Under the pieces are notes generated by a model. That model did no database searches, had not been told where the DNA came from, and worked only from the letters and a program-made list of their open reading frames with translations. From Triglochin maritima (Eukaryota; Streptophyta; Magnoliopsida; Alismatales; Juncaginaceae): 64,000 nt of DNA. The stretch is from positions 13,422,501 through 13,486,500 of the forward strand of contig OY821770.1 of assembly GCA_963682175.1 (NCBI GenBank), read 5' to 3'. Shown one piece after another: positions 23,093 through 34,523 of the stretch (its first letter is position 1; each line of letters begins with the position of its first letter). Both the position numbers and the translations under genes were made by a program.

Positions 23093-24159
23093 GAGCACAA
23101 ATAACAACACCCGGGCTACCCGGGCACCCTGCACTCTCTCGCTGCTACGTCAGCTCACCCAACCCACCCAAAAAAATCATTAACCATGCCCGGGCTACCC
23201 CACCCACCCTACACTCTCTTTCCTCCATATCATTTCTTAATTAACAATTTTAATTATCACACAACATTTAACAAATTACATTTTATATAATTCTAATTCA
23301 CGAAATAATTAATATTAATTAATTAACAATAATAATTATTCATTAATAATATTAATCACTATTAAACCACAAAAAATGGAATATTTAAAATTTTAATATT
23401 TGAAATTTGAAACGCGCGTGAATACACAGTACCTCTGTGAATGCACAGTATGCGTGTGCGTGAAAAGTAATCCGCATGATTGTACAGTATACGCGTGAAA
23501 GAAAAGTAGTCCACGTGAATGCACAGTATACACGTGCGTGAAAAGTAATCCGCGTGACTGCACAATATCTAATTTTTTCTCTATATATACCTTACACAAA
23601 ACACAACTTACATCCATTATCTCTTCCACAATCCGTCCTAATTGTTGCTAACTCACACAAAAACACAATGTTACAATGTCTTTTCCAGATTACAACTGTT
23701 CCCCTTATCGTCCTCAATCAAATCCGCATCTACGCTATCCACAAGGATACCCCTCACGTCCATTTTACCAACAACCATTCCGTCAGTGTTTCGTATGGTT
23801 TGTATTTCCTTTAATTTGTATTTCGCGTGGTTGGTTGTACTTCGTATTTCAGTATTATTAAGGTATTGTTCTTATGTTATTATTGTATTAATATATATTA
23901 TATTTTAAGCGTTAAATATGGATTTATATTTGTTTATTTAATGTATATATTTCACATTTTATTCAATTAATTATACCAAAATTTATTACCCCACGTTAAT
24001 AACAAATACTCAATCCATTAATAACAAAACCTCCCCTAAATACTTAAAAAACAATTGGACGAATAGGGGGACACGTGCCTCCCACCCGAGGGCGTCCCGG
24101 GTGTCTGCCTGGAACGCCCGGGTGGGCGCTCCGGGCGAGCACCCCCGTTAAGGGTGCCC
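23093..24159. mobile_element. Non-autonomous PIF/Harbinger-like element, 1,067 bp
   Basis: The ends GAGCACAAATAAC and, at the right, GTTAAGGGTGCCC are complementary with few mismatches. The 3-bp target duplication is TAA (23090-23092 and 24160-24162). Both sub-ends are rich in CCCGGG words. It sits inside the DUF247 pseudogene, whose sequence continues on each side. No transposase is present; a TATA-like TATATATACC and a short frame starting MSFPDYNCSPYRPQ (23676) may be the stump of an ancestral element gene. Confidence 0.75.
23410..23572. repeat. About 50-bp tandem repeat with CACGTG/ACGCGT words
   Basis: Roughly three copies of a unit containing GAATGCACAGTATACGCGTG and GAAAAGTAATCCGC. 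It lies just upstream of the TATA-like site inside the Harbinger-like element. Confidence 0.65.
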
Positions 24160-25197
24160 TAATAAGCGAGTAAGTAAGGTTCAAGGTTCCATCTTTAAAG
24201 TATATCTTCGTTTTAGAATCCTCCTGCCTTTTAAAATTAACCCCAGCATCTTGAAGTTCAACCGTTGTGACTGCGGTAGGCTTCTTCTGGGAGACAAATG
24301 ACCGGTGCAAGTAGAGAAAACAGAACCATGGGAACAAAATCAAGTATAAGATGAGTGTCAAGATGCAGTTGCATTGGTGTTTCAGAATTGATGTCCGTCT
24401 TTGGGGCGGACCTAAATCATGAGCTGCAATTATTGCATTGCGGTGTAAATGGAGGAGGTGGTCATATTGTTTGACATTATGTAAGATTAATTCAAGGGAT
24501 GGTGGAGGGAAGTCAAAGGGAAACAGGAGCAACTCCTGCAAGCTGCTACAATCGCTAGGTTTATTGGTGGGAGGAAGAAGATCAAAGTAACCTTGGAGTA
24601 TGAAGAAAGGAATTTGGTTTGATAAAAGAAAGAAATCGTGCTCGATGATGGTTCTGAAACCCTGTCAAGGTAGGTTTCATATAAACCCCTGTTAATGTAA
24701 ATAAAATCACGTGAACATGAATGACAACGATACTCAAATAGAAACCTGAGAATGAAATAAGCATCTAACACTAATATGATGGCAAACTGATCGTCTTCAT
24801 TGATTACTACTTCTGTCGAGTAGTATTTCGCGGCCAAATCTTTGCGTTGTAGAACGAAACGAATCAAGTCACGACATATCTGTCCATCTTTTAGAGAGCT
24901 GGTTGCACAGAAAAGAAGCAACTTATCAGCATCACACTCACCAGTTTCGGTTTGTCCGCTGTGAATAGGGCCGATGGAGCAAATTTTGGGCAAATCGTCA
25001 AGCGGAATGTTTTCACCTAAAGGATGACGACATATTAACGGTTGTTCATCGTGCCGATGTAGTGCCAACTTATCGTATCTAATTTTATCGAGCAAGTGTG
25101 AGACTTTTACTTCAATTTGATCCGAAGCATCTTCTTGATGTTGGTTTGCTTCAAGTGAGGAAGAGGAGGAGTCCATGGTTGGTAACGGTGGATACAA

Positions 25198-25943
25198 CGA
25201 GACGATGGATTGCCGGAATCTTCTAGCTAGAGAATCTTGTTCTTAATTTTGGCTTGATTTCCAAAACATCGCTATCAATGTAGAGGTTAATCCATTAGCA
25301 CCAATTGGGATAGAGTTTATGGGTTTCAACACAAATATACTTTCCAAAACTTGTCAAACATGTGGGTATTGCATGCATGCAGTCGTGAATCTTGGATGAT
25401 AATTACTTCGTAATATTGTTCAAAAATATTAAGGTTTGAACATAAAGAATAACATTATACGTTGCAATATAATCTTTACGATATCTTTACGATATTTACA
25501 AACTTATAACTAAAAAATTAAGACAATATATTAAACAACTTAAGATTATATAATATTTAACTTTGTGGTCATATATATGTGATTTTAAAGAATTCCTATA
25601 TATCATGAAACACTCTCTAGCTATAAGAAATAATTTAAGCAACAATTGAAAAGAAATAACATGAATTTTTTGTCCCTCCAGATAGCTTAGCGAAGTGCGC
25701 TTACTACTGAAGTACCTTTAGTAGGTGCACCAATTTGTCGCAAGATAAAACCAAATAGTTTAACATCAAGTTCAACTACAGCTTTATGCCCGTGCTAACA
25801 TCGGCATTCTAACTCCAATTTGGATTTTTTTTTATGCTTGAGGTATTAGGCTACTGGGACTTAGAGTAGAGGCTTTTTCTTCTTTCGAAATCATGGTAAC
25901 TAGAATTTTTCTTCGTTGTTTTTAAATTTTACTTAGGTACACA
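25198..25943. other. Intergenic sequence 5' of DUF247 relic
   Basis: AT-rich; it would include the promoter of the DUF247 gene (minus sense). No clear TATA box or other element can be named with confidence. Confidence 0.35.
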
Positions 25944-26752
25944 TGTAACATCCCGAACAGCGGAAATTTAAAAATTATCATCAAGATAACAAAAACCAAT
26001 ACTCAAAAGACGAGACTGTTACTTCTTATAAAATATATAAGCGGTGCACCAAATTACATCAGAGTTTGTCAAAAGTTACATGATTACATCAGATAAAACA
26101 AAGGAGATACAAGTAATCACGTCGACCTCAGAGGTCCGAACGAGAGGATCCGATCCCAAAATGCGCGCGCCCGCTGATCACCACCCAACTGGACCTACTG
26201 CGGTCCTGAAATAAAACATGCAACAATAATGCCTGAGTTTCCAAAAGGAAACCCTGTATGCCAAGCTCAACTATATGCATGCAGAAGTACAATGAACCTA
26301 TCATACTAGTCGCATGTCATGTCATCAACAGTAAGGAAAACAGTTCCCCCGAAGGGTAACCCGGGACATCAGTCCGACAATCATCATCGGGTCTCCCAAG
26401 GAGACCAACCGTAGGCACATACGGTCTAGCGGAACAAGACGTGACACTCCCTACACGCGGCTACACTAAACACGGGGTTCGGCAAGGAGCATCCGCTAGG
26501 TCCGCGCCATAAGAACCAGATCTGTAACTTCGTGGTCGAAACCATCAATCATCATCTCAGTAGGTGCCCATCTGAGAAAAACAAAGCCGGAACAGCATCG
26601 GCCCATCAATCATCATCGTCGGAACAACATCGACGACATCACCGGCACAACATCGGTGGTCCATCAATACGTCCGACACAACATCAGACGGGTCCAGACC
26701 GAAGTCTGCCAGGTCATCAGGCTCCACGAGCCACAAACACCAACCGCGCCGC

Positions 26753-26760
26753 TATAAAAG
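26753..26760 (+). promoter_or_regulatory. TATA box of LTR C1
   Basis: TATAAAAG in CGCTATAAAAGCAGGGCAGC, conserved at 46271 in LTR C2, which suggests the LTR promoter and a plus orientation. Confidence 0.5.
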
Positions 26761-27088
26761 CAGGGCAGCGACCTCCGTAGCCTTCCAGGCCGGTAGTCAC
26801 CTCACCCAACGACAGTTGCGTGCTCGAACAACATCATACATTGGGATACACGATCCCTCAGGCATGCTACTCTATAATGAGTCCAATCAATCCATCACAT
26901 CAAGTCACGATCCATACACGGAGGTGACACGTCCCGAACACCCACACTCTTCCACACGGCGGTCCTTAGCAGGCACGAATAACGCGCCCATCGTCACCTC
27001 CCGGCTCACGCACAAGGCGAGGACACGGGTTTCCGTGGACAGAGTTGACATCCTAAAAAAGGACAGGGAATTCAGTTATGTGCACAAA

Positions 27089-27530
27089 CGGTCGACCGTT
27101 CCCAAAAAGGTTCGGTCGACCGAAAGTCCGCGTCGAACTCTCTTCGCAAAACCTAAGTCCCAACGGTCGAACAGAGATCTAAAACCGGTCGACCGATACA
27201 AGGTCAAAATCCGGAGTCTGGTCAACATCAATTCAATACTACCGGTCGACCAACTCAGGGGTCTTGGTCGACCGAAAACTACCAGGGCATCCTAGCAGTT
27301 CTAAGTCATAAACAGTCGAACGCATATAAACAATCGGTCGAACTAACATGCATCTCTATTCAGTAGACTTAAGTTCCGGTCGAACGAACACAATGAACCG
27401 GTCGACCGAAACACGACAGACAATCCCGACCCACCAGCACAATGCACTACCGGTCGACCGCCATGAGGCATCGTTCGACCGGTGAAGGTTAAAGTCGGGC
27501 AAAATACACTACATCGGTCGACCGCTGGTC
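27089..27530. repeat. CGGTCGACCG palindrome cluster in LTR C1
   Basis: Exact copies at 27089, 27113 and 27186, among others, plus decayed ones (CGGTCGAACA, CGTTCGACCG). Neighbouring steps are commonly 22-24 bp. Confidence 0.75.
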
Positions 27531-28029
27531 GTCTGCAACCTTGCGTTAGCCAAGGATTTACGTCGTTCCTGTCGTCGGAGAGGTCTCCGACCTCCCCCGA
27601 CCGACCAACACATCCCTCACACGAGGGTGAACAACAAATCACACTAGGAAGCCGTCATACCTCAAGTCGCGATCTCCGGAGAAAGTTGGAGATCCACCTC
27701 ACGCGTCCTCCTCAGCAACCACCTAAGCTTTGCACACGCATCTCATGAGCTCGCTCGCCGCAGCACCCTCCTCCGTCGCCGGTGAGCTTGGGTCTGAGGT
27801 TGAGAGAGAGAGTGGGTGAGAACTGAGAAGAGAGGTGAGGAAGAGAGAGACGTAAGGAAGAGAGAGAGAGAGAGAGAGAGAGTTCTAAAAGTTTTACTTT
27901 TAAATGTCAATTATTATGAATTGAATGAGAAATCATTTTGTTCCTTGTTTATGTTATTCGTCTTTTAGAAGTGTTAAGGAAGAGACTCTTCGTCATTAAC
28001 CGTAGAGCTCTAAAAGATAATGGTTTACA
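27525..28029 (+). repeat. Left copy of 0.5-kb direct duplication
   Basis: From CTGGTCGTCTGCAACC to GATAATGGTTTACA. It is nearly identical to 32505-33005, with about ten substitutions and a longer GA microsatellite (27860-27882). The segment spans the C1/A1 junction, so it is a genomic duplication and not an LTR pair. Confidence 0.85.
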
Positions 28030-29995
28030 GGAGACCCTATTGAACATGAAATTGTGGGACACGCAGGATCCTTATATTTTATAGGAGATGTGTTGGACAA
28101 TATAGAACTTATGTTTGCAGTTAAGAATGCCTTCTTTGGTACGTTCGTTTTTCTCTTTTTAGTGTACAAATCTTTTAAGAATTTAGCATAAGCAGGTATT
28201 TGTTGAATCATATCTAAGAGTGGAATGTTCACCTTAACTTGCTTAAATACTTCCAAGATTTTCTCTATTTGTGCACTTGAGTTCTTTTTGAGTCTATTGG
28301 GGAATGGGGCTTTAGGAACATAGACTCGCTCAGGTTCAGGTTGAGCTATGGGTTCAGGTTGAGTAGGTGGGTTGGGCGTTTCAGATTGGACGTCGTGTTC
28401 AATGGTTAGGTCATATGTGGTAGCTTGATGGCTCGATTGATTAGATGTTCTAGGATTTACCACATTATTATCAATCTGTCTTCTGGACCGTAATGACACT
28501 ACTGCATTTATTTGTTGGAACGGTCCTTCCTCATTAACCATTTGAACCGGTCTAGGGTTGTTATTTCCCGAAGGTGGTTGATAGGGTTGATATGAATTAT
28601 TAGATCTAGGGTTCACCTCAGGTTGACTTGGAAACCGACCCTTTTCTCTTTCACCTACTATTTGTGCTAGTTGGCTGACTTGTGTCTCTAGCCTTTGGAA
28701 GGACTGGTTGGTTGTTTGTATAAATGTTTTCATCAAATTTTCCAAGCTTGTCAACCTAACCTCATGATCGTTATTGTTACTAAACCCAGATGTATTATTT
28801 TGATTATACGGGTTTGGTTGTTGTCTAGGGGGTTGACCCTGTTGGTTTGATGAGAAATTGGAATTATTACGCCAACCCGAGTTATAGGTTGATGCGTATG
28901 GGTCATTTCTAGCATGGTTATACATGGCATTAACTTGGTCCCATTCCGCACAATCCTCCATTACATGACATGTTTGACCACATCTAGAGCAAGGGATAGA
29001 CGAGGCTTGAGTCACTCGGTTTTGGGTTCGTAGCTCTAAACTTTCCATTCTCCGCATAAGGTTAGCTAGTTTTGCTTCAGCCGCTATGTTGGCATCTACA
29101 GCTAAGACACCTGGTTTGGGTTGGCTTGCTATTCTAGATCCAATACTTGGGTTAAGCGGTGTTCTAGCATTGTCCCATTGCATACTGTTTTCAGCTAATC
29201 CTCAAGAAAAGTCCAGGCATCATTTTCATTTTTCGACATAATGTTCCCTTGGCTTACGGATTCTACCATAACCCTAGATGTGGGTGTCAATCCCTCATAA
29301 ATAATTTGGCATAATTGCCATCTTGGAATTCTATGATGAGGGCATTGGGTCAGAACACTTTTGAATCTTTCTAGATAGGAATAGAACGGCTCGCTCTCAG
29401 ACTGAACGAATGCAACAATTTCATTCCTAATCCTCATAGTCTTATGGTTGGGGAAATATTTTTTTAGGAAAACTTGAACAAACTCAGCCCAACTTCTAAT
29501 GGATCTTTCGGCTAGACTATATAGCCATTTCTTAGCGTCGTCCTTCAGTGCTAGAGGCACGAATTTCAGACGCACTGCCTCCTCAGGGATATGCTGGTAT
29601 TGCATAAGAGAGCAGATTTCCTCAAATTCTCTAAGGAAGAGATATAGGTCTTCCCTAGAGGTGAACTTAGGCAACATACTCATGTATTGTGCCTTAAGTT
29701 CGAAGTCGCGACCCGGTATGGTGGGCATAACGATGCACGATGGCTAAGCAGCCATCGCTGGATAGCATCGATCCCTCAGAGTTATAGGTTGTGCAACAGG
29801 CGGGTCCACTACGTTCTCACCCATTGGATCCGGGTGAGGTGGTGCAACCGGTGGATTGGGGCTAAGTTCCAGACTGGAATCTAGATGAACTCGTGAGAGT
29901 CGATTACTCAAGTCCCGAATCCAAATCTGAGTGCACCGGGTTGAATCAATTTTTGAATTCAATATTCGGAATTTAAATTCCAAATTTAATTTCAA
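28030..29995 (-). pseudogene. gag polyprotein of Ty3/gypsy element, broken
   Basis: The minus strand reads an N-terminal region to AMAA, a TAG stop at 29744-29746 where Gln is expected (AAQPSCIV), and then MPTIPGRDFELKAQYMSMLP and LREFEEICSLMQYQ. This is the retrotransposon gag core with the conserved KWLYSL and FLKKYFP words. At about 29197 one base is missing: the frame closes as TFLED-stop but continues as LAENSMQWDNAR in the next frame. A CCHC zinc knuckle follows (CSRCGQTCHVMEDC, about 28965-29005), then a Gln/Asn/Pro-rich linker and the stretch KKAFLTANISSILS before the protease region. The element is truncated at 28030 in KDPACPTISCSIG. Gag forms the virus-like particle of the retrotransposon; with a stop, a frameshift and no pol, this copy is dead. 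Confidence 0.85.
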
Positions 29996-31266
29996 GAATT
30001 AATTACAATTTTTTTTATATTTTCGTTTTATTTTTTTTTATTTTTTTTTATTTTTTTTTCAAAAAGGAAACAAACAATAGAATGAGGACAGATGAGAAAG
30101 GAATCCTAATCTAGAGAATTTAGGTGAGAAGAGAAAGAAGACTCAGATGAGAAGGGAAACCTAACTCTAAAGATAGAAAGAGGGTTGGTCAGAAAATTCC
30201 TAAGAAAGCACGGTTCAAACAATCCTAGACCTAGTGTCGCTTAGATCTAGACGACTCCTAACTGGTTGAGTCGAATTGATTTGCTTGATTCACCTCCCTC
30301 ACTAATCAAACCAATTTGGCCAGGCCGTGTATAGCTAGTGGGGGCGCTTCCGACAGAGTCGGTGCCAATTAGACAACCACTTCGCTTGGAAGACTTACGT
30401 CAACACAACAACACTTTCTAGACACCAAATTAAATTCAATCGGCTTCAGGTCATAGCAAGTCAAACCAATTCTTCTCCTAAAATGAGTCCGAGTCCTTAG
30501 GGGTCAATGTCTAGTTGATTTTAATTCAAGGCTTGGGTGACACTTTAGGTTTGTGATTTGTGGGCCACGGAAGGGTGATGAAATCCCCACCGTATCTTTG
30601 CCTACGGAGTTGCCCTTAAGATAGTTTAAATTAGATCTAACAAAGATAGTCAAACTAATGGTCTTTAGAGGGGGCAATTGCAAGGTTATATGCAACTAGA
30701 TTATATGCTTAAATGCAATCGATGAAAACCACGATACGTACCTTGACTCCAGCACTCTTCAACAGAAATTGATTTGCAAGAATTTAGCAAGAATAATGCA
30801 TACAAAACACTAGATGATGCATGCACTAAGGCCTTTCTAATTTTGCCAATTTTAGGTCAGAGTTGAATTATTTCAAATTATGGAATTTTGCACTAACACA
30901 TGCAGTTCTACGAAAAAGAAATTTTCTGAAAATAGAAATTATGAGGAAAAGAGGCAACAAAGGTTACCTTATCCAGTGCTCAGTCGGGTTCACCGCCCGC
31001 TCTCGAAATTTCAGATGCTCCACGCGTCCACCCAGAGATGGTGCTAACCCTAGAAAAATTTGAAGCCCAGAAGCTTCAGGTGTGCGGCGATTCCGCCGCA
31101 GGTTGCTCTTGGTATACGGCGATTCCGCCGCTCGTTTAGCTCAGATCGTGCTCGGATTTCGCCGTGCACTCTGTTGTCTCCTGAAACACAAATCCAAATA
31201 GTTTGATCGCGCACAAGATAAACAGGATAGAATCGAAATCAACAAAAAAAACAAAATCTACGTCGC

Positions 31267-31285
31267 CTCCCCAGCAACGGCGCCA
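31267..31285 (-). other. Primer binding site, tRNA-Asp type
   Basis: The minus strand reads TGGCGCCGTTGCTGGGGAG, complementary (one mismatch) to the 3' end of plant tRNA-Asp. It is the usual primer site of Athila/Tat-type elements and lies 6 bases after the LTR end. Confidence 0.8.
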
Positions 31286-31291
31286 AAAACT

Positions 31292-32504
31292 TGGTGAGAA
31301 TTAAATTTATACCGCAAGTGCACGACGTCAATGAAGACGTGACAAATACGGGTCGAACACAAGGAGGGAGAGATTTGTTATTAGTGTGATTTCGATTGGG
31401 GGAAAGAAGGAGAGAAGAATAGATTGGGTTTTGAGATTTTTGGGTTTTTATTATCTAAAGCAAGAAACAAGAACAATTAAAATTAAAACAAGAATAAAGA
31501 GGTGAATTCCGTCGGGTGGAGGTTTAGATTTAAGGTTTAGATTAGAGAATTCAGAAACTTATAATAAATCATATTACTTATGAAGCATATGATTTAACAT
31601 AAACTCAAGTAATCAAAATAGACTAATACGAACTTAAAATAATAACATTCATTCGTCTTCTCTTCACCCTAAATCCGTCACCTCCACCCTTTGGAAAGAG
31701 TTAGAAACTCATGGAGGGAGGAAGAAGGGATCCTAGAGGCATTACAAAAGAAAAGTAAAAACAAGAAATAAAAGACAGAATTTTATTACTAAAATAAAGA
31801 CAAGTACAAATAACAACTAAAAACTAGGTCTAAGGCCAAGGACCTTTCTAACATCGTTCTCGGGGCTATTTATAATTGTTACAAGAGACCTAAGTATAGA
31901 ATTGGAGAGTACACGTGTCCAGACACGACTGGACAAAAATTGAGCACACGGATCCTCTCTGGTGCGGCGGAAACGCCGCATGGTATGTGTGATATGCGGC
32001 GGAATCGCCGCACATCATGCTCTGATTTGGTCCAGATTTTGGTTGAATGTTTATGGTATGATTTGATCCTCCTTTACGCGTCTGGATTGATTCTTTCCAT
32101 TCTTTTGAGCTCCGGATTAATTCTTTTATATATTTGAAGATCCACATTGATTTTTCTTTAGATTTTCTCAGGGATAATAAAAACTACTCATGATTTGCAA
32201 TTAGGTCCTTGTCTTTTTGCAATTGAGTCCCCGGCTACTTTTGTGCTCAAGTCCTTGTTCTTTTTGTGATTAGGTCTTGAATGCTTTTATGCTTGGATAC
32301 ATTTCCATTTAAAACCCGATAAGCTTGAACTTGGTCTTTATGATAGAAATGAGTCTTTTGCACGCATTTATGTTCGGAATGTGGGTAATTTGCATTCAGG
32401 TCCCTGTATTCTGTAAATAAGACTAAACACATACCTTAGTAGCATTTATTGATATAAAAGTAATCTAAATGAAAGACATATGATGCAATGTATGCAATGC
32501 ATCA
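31292..32504 (-). repeat. 5' LTR of the truncated gypsy element
   Basis: About 1.2 kb, bounded TG...CA in both readings (plus strand TGGTGAGA ... GCATCA). Parts resemble the LTR-like sequence at 58812-59937: CGCAAGTGCACGACGTCAATG here and GTAAGTGCACTACCGCGATG there. Confidence 0.7.
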
Positions 32505-33005
32505 CTGGCCGTCTGCAACCTTGCGCTAGCCAAGGATTTACGTCGTTCCTGTCGTCGGAGAGGTCTCCGACCTCCCCCGACCGACCAACACATCCCTCAC
32601 ACGAGGGTGAACAACAAATCACACTAAGAAGCCGACATACCTCAAGTCGCGATCTCTGGAGAAAGTTGGAGATCCACCTCACGCGTCCTCCTCAACAACC
32701 ACCTAAGCTTTGCACACGCATCTCATGAGCTCGCTCGCCGCAGCACCCTCCTCCGTCGCCGGTGAGCTTGGGTCTGAGGTTGAGAGAGAGAGTGGGTGAG
32801 AACTGAGAAGAGAGGTGAGGAAGAGAGAGACGTAAGGAAGAGAGAGAGAGAGAGAGAGTTCTAAAAGTTTTACTTTTAAATGTCAATTATTATGAATTGA
32901 ATGAGAAATCATTTTGTTCCTTGTTTATGTTATTCATCTTTTAGATGTGTTAAGGAAGAGACTCTTCGTCATTAACCGTAGAGGTCTAAAAGATAATGGT
33001 TTACA
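32505..33005 (+). repeat. Right copy of 0.5-kb direct duplication
   Basis: Nearly identical to 27525-28029. It starts exactly where the gypsy LTR ends and continues without a break into LTR A1 (GGTTTACATAAAATAAAAG). The GA tract is shorter than in the left copy. Confidence 0.85.
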
Positions 33006-34036
33006 TAAAATAAAAGATATTCGCAATCATGGTAATTAACATGGGACATTAATTACCGAGTTAAGATTGTCGTGTTGGTCATAGATCATTGTTGCTCTAC
33101 AAGTGAGTGACAACACGGGTACACAAAAGAGGAAAATACTACTTTTGTATACTGAATAGACCTAATAAGTAAAACATTATAGAATTGTGTTTTCTGTGTC
33201 ATTAATGTTTTACTGTGTCCTTGGTCTTTTGATATGAGACTTATATCCGATCACTTAAGAAATGCTTGATTAGACTAGTGTCTTGAGCTATCGATAAGTG
33301 TAGTGTAAAGGCATTGGTTGGTTAAGTATGACTTTTGTTGGAGAAGATAGTTGGTCAAAAGATTGTCATTGCCCATCTTAATTGAGTAATGATATCAGTA
33401 GGCACCATGATAAAGCAAAGTTATAATGTGCACAATGTGATTTGAGTTAAGTCACATATTTATAACTAGCTTAAAGAGATCAAGAAATGAATACTAATAC
33501 AAAGATGACACAATACTACTTTGTGTGTATTCGTAATATCATGAGGCAAGGGACGGACACAAGTGGTGCACTCCATCACTAAGTGGATCGGGTTTTGGTT
33601 CGAGTGGAATTAAGACATCTAACTAATTGGGAGCTATAATGTGTAGCTAGATACCGCTTATAGCTTGTGATATTAAGCTCTTAATATCACTGCCAACTTA
33701 GTTTAGATCCTCCCATAGGTCAGACCACAAAACTGGGAAACAAGAAATGAGGATTTTGAGTTCATAAGGTATGTTGGGTTTCATGTAGAAAATATGACAC
33801 ATGTGGTGAACAAGCAAAATCAAAATTACGTTGTGATTAATAACATAATTAGAATCTAAATTAAATTCATATGTGATGTAAATATTATGGGGTGTAATGA
33901 TTTATCATTACATAGGATAATATGTTACATAAGTTGTGAATTTGCTAAAACCCTCTAAAGTCCAAATTTTGTTGGAAATAAATCCAAAATTTGAAAAGGA
34001 AAAATCGGGTAAAAGTTCGGTAATCCGTTTTTGGTT

Positions 34037-34334
34037 CGGTCGACCGAAGGTTCTGTGGATCGGTCAACCGAACGTGGAACAAATGGTCAGAGTAGATAGA
34101 CCGAACTTGACCAAAGTGCCTGGAATTCTGGTTTGGTATACCGAACCAGGAACGGTCGACCGAACAATGTCCAGTTCCGATATTTTAGGTTAACCGAATG
34201 ACATTCGGTTTTAGACGCGGGTTCGTCCGATCGGTTAAGAAGACTTTTTCTCCTTAAGAATCGGTCGTCCGTCTAATGCACGTGAAGCCGAACGTGACAT
34301 ATTCGGTTAACCGAGTATGTCTCGGTAAACCGAA
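34037..34334. repeat. CGGTCGACCG palindrome cluster in LTR A1
   Basis: Exact copies at 34037 and 34153. Most others are decayed, several to CGGTTAACCG or CGGTCAACCG, which are changes expected from CpG deamination. The cluster ends about 182 bp before the TATA box. Confidence 0.7.
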
Positions 34335-34515
34335 GCCCGATTGATTTTCCCCCTTTGATAATTAAGAGATTAATTTGATCAATGGTTGGATTAGCTCCAA
34401 ACTTGGTCAAACATTTTGTGGATGCATGTAATACATTATGGAATTAGTTTGTGAGAGAAAATTTCAAGAAAAACGTGGCTTAAGAATAGCCATGATTGAG
34501 AGTAAGATTAGAGCC

Positions 34516-34523
34516 TATAAATA
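34516..34523 (+). promoter_or_regulatory. TATA box of LTR A1
   Basis: TATAAATA in GCCTATAAATAGG; same relative position as in LTRs A2 and A3. Confidence 0.6.

Larger units (their letters stand above)
22625..25197 (-). pseudogene. DUF247 plant membrane protein, split and frameshifted
   Basis: In minus order, exon-like sequence from 25197 reads ICRHPLGENIPLDDLPKICS and IGPIHSG. AYFILRFLFEY follows, then in another frame DFFLLSNQIPFFILQG, and VELQDAGVNFKR with IKF-type residues down to 24160. After the element at 23093-24159 it resumes with LLAEHGILGCDYDEDLDS, WRVKLMKDYFNSLWSIVGWV and a C-terminal membrane helix, stopping at 22625. These are landmarks of DUF247 proteins, usually 400-550 residues with one C-terminal transmembrane segment and often encoded by one exon. 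Breaks: a frameshift near 24670; the 1,067-bp insertion at 24160; further frame changes near 22870-23090. Family members act, for example, in grass self-incompatibility, but most have no known role. This copy cannot make a full protein. Confidence 0.75.
28030..32504 (-). mobile_element. Truncated Ty3/gypsy retrotransposon (Athila/Tat-like)
   Basis: On the minus strand the order is 5' LTR (32504 down to 31292, ends TGATGCATTG and TCTCACCA), primer site, leader, gag, and the start of a protease-like region. The element is cut at 28030. Reverse transcriptase, integrase and the 3' LTR are missing. It is flanked by the 0.5-kb direct duplication instead of a 5-bp target duplication. Confidence 0.8.

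Noticed and set aside
23410..23572. CRISPR-like repeat-spacer pattern
   Set aside because: Units are contiguous imperfect copies inside a plant transposon, and the genome is eukaryotic. The palindrome clusters in LTRs were rejected as CRISPR for the same reason.
27525..33005. A retroelement with 0.5-kb LTRs at 27525-28029 and 32505-33005
   Set aside because: The repeats span the junction of two other LTR families, lack TG...CA ends and have no primer site next to them. The true gypsy LTR is at 31292-32504.
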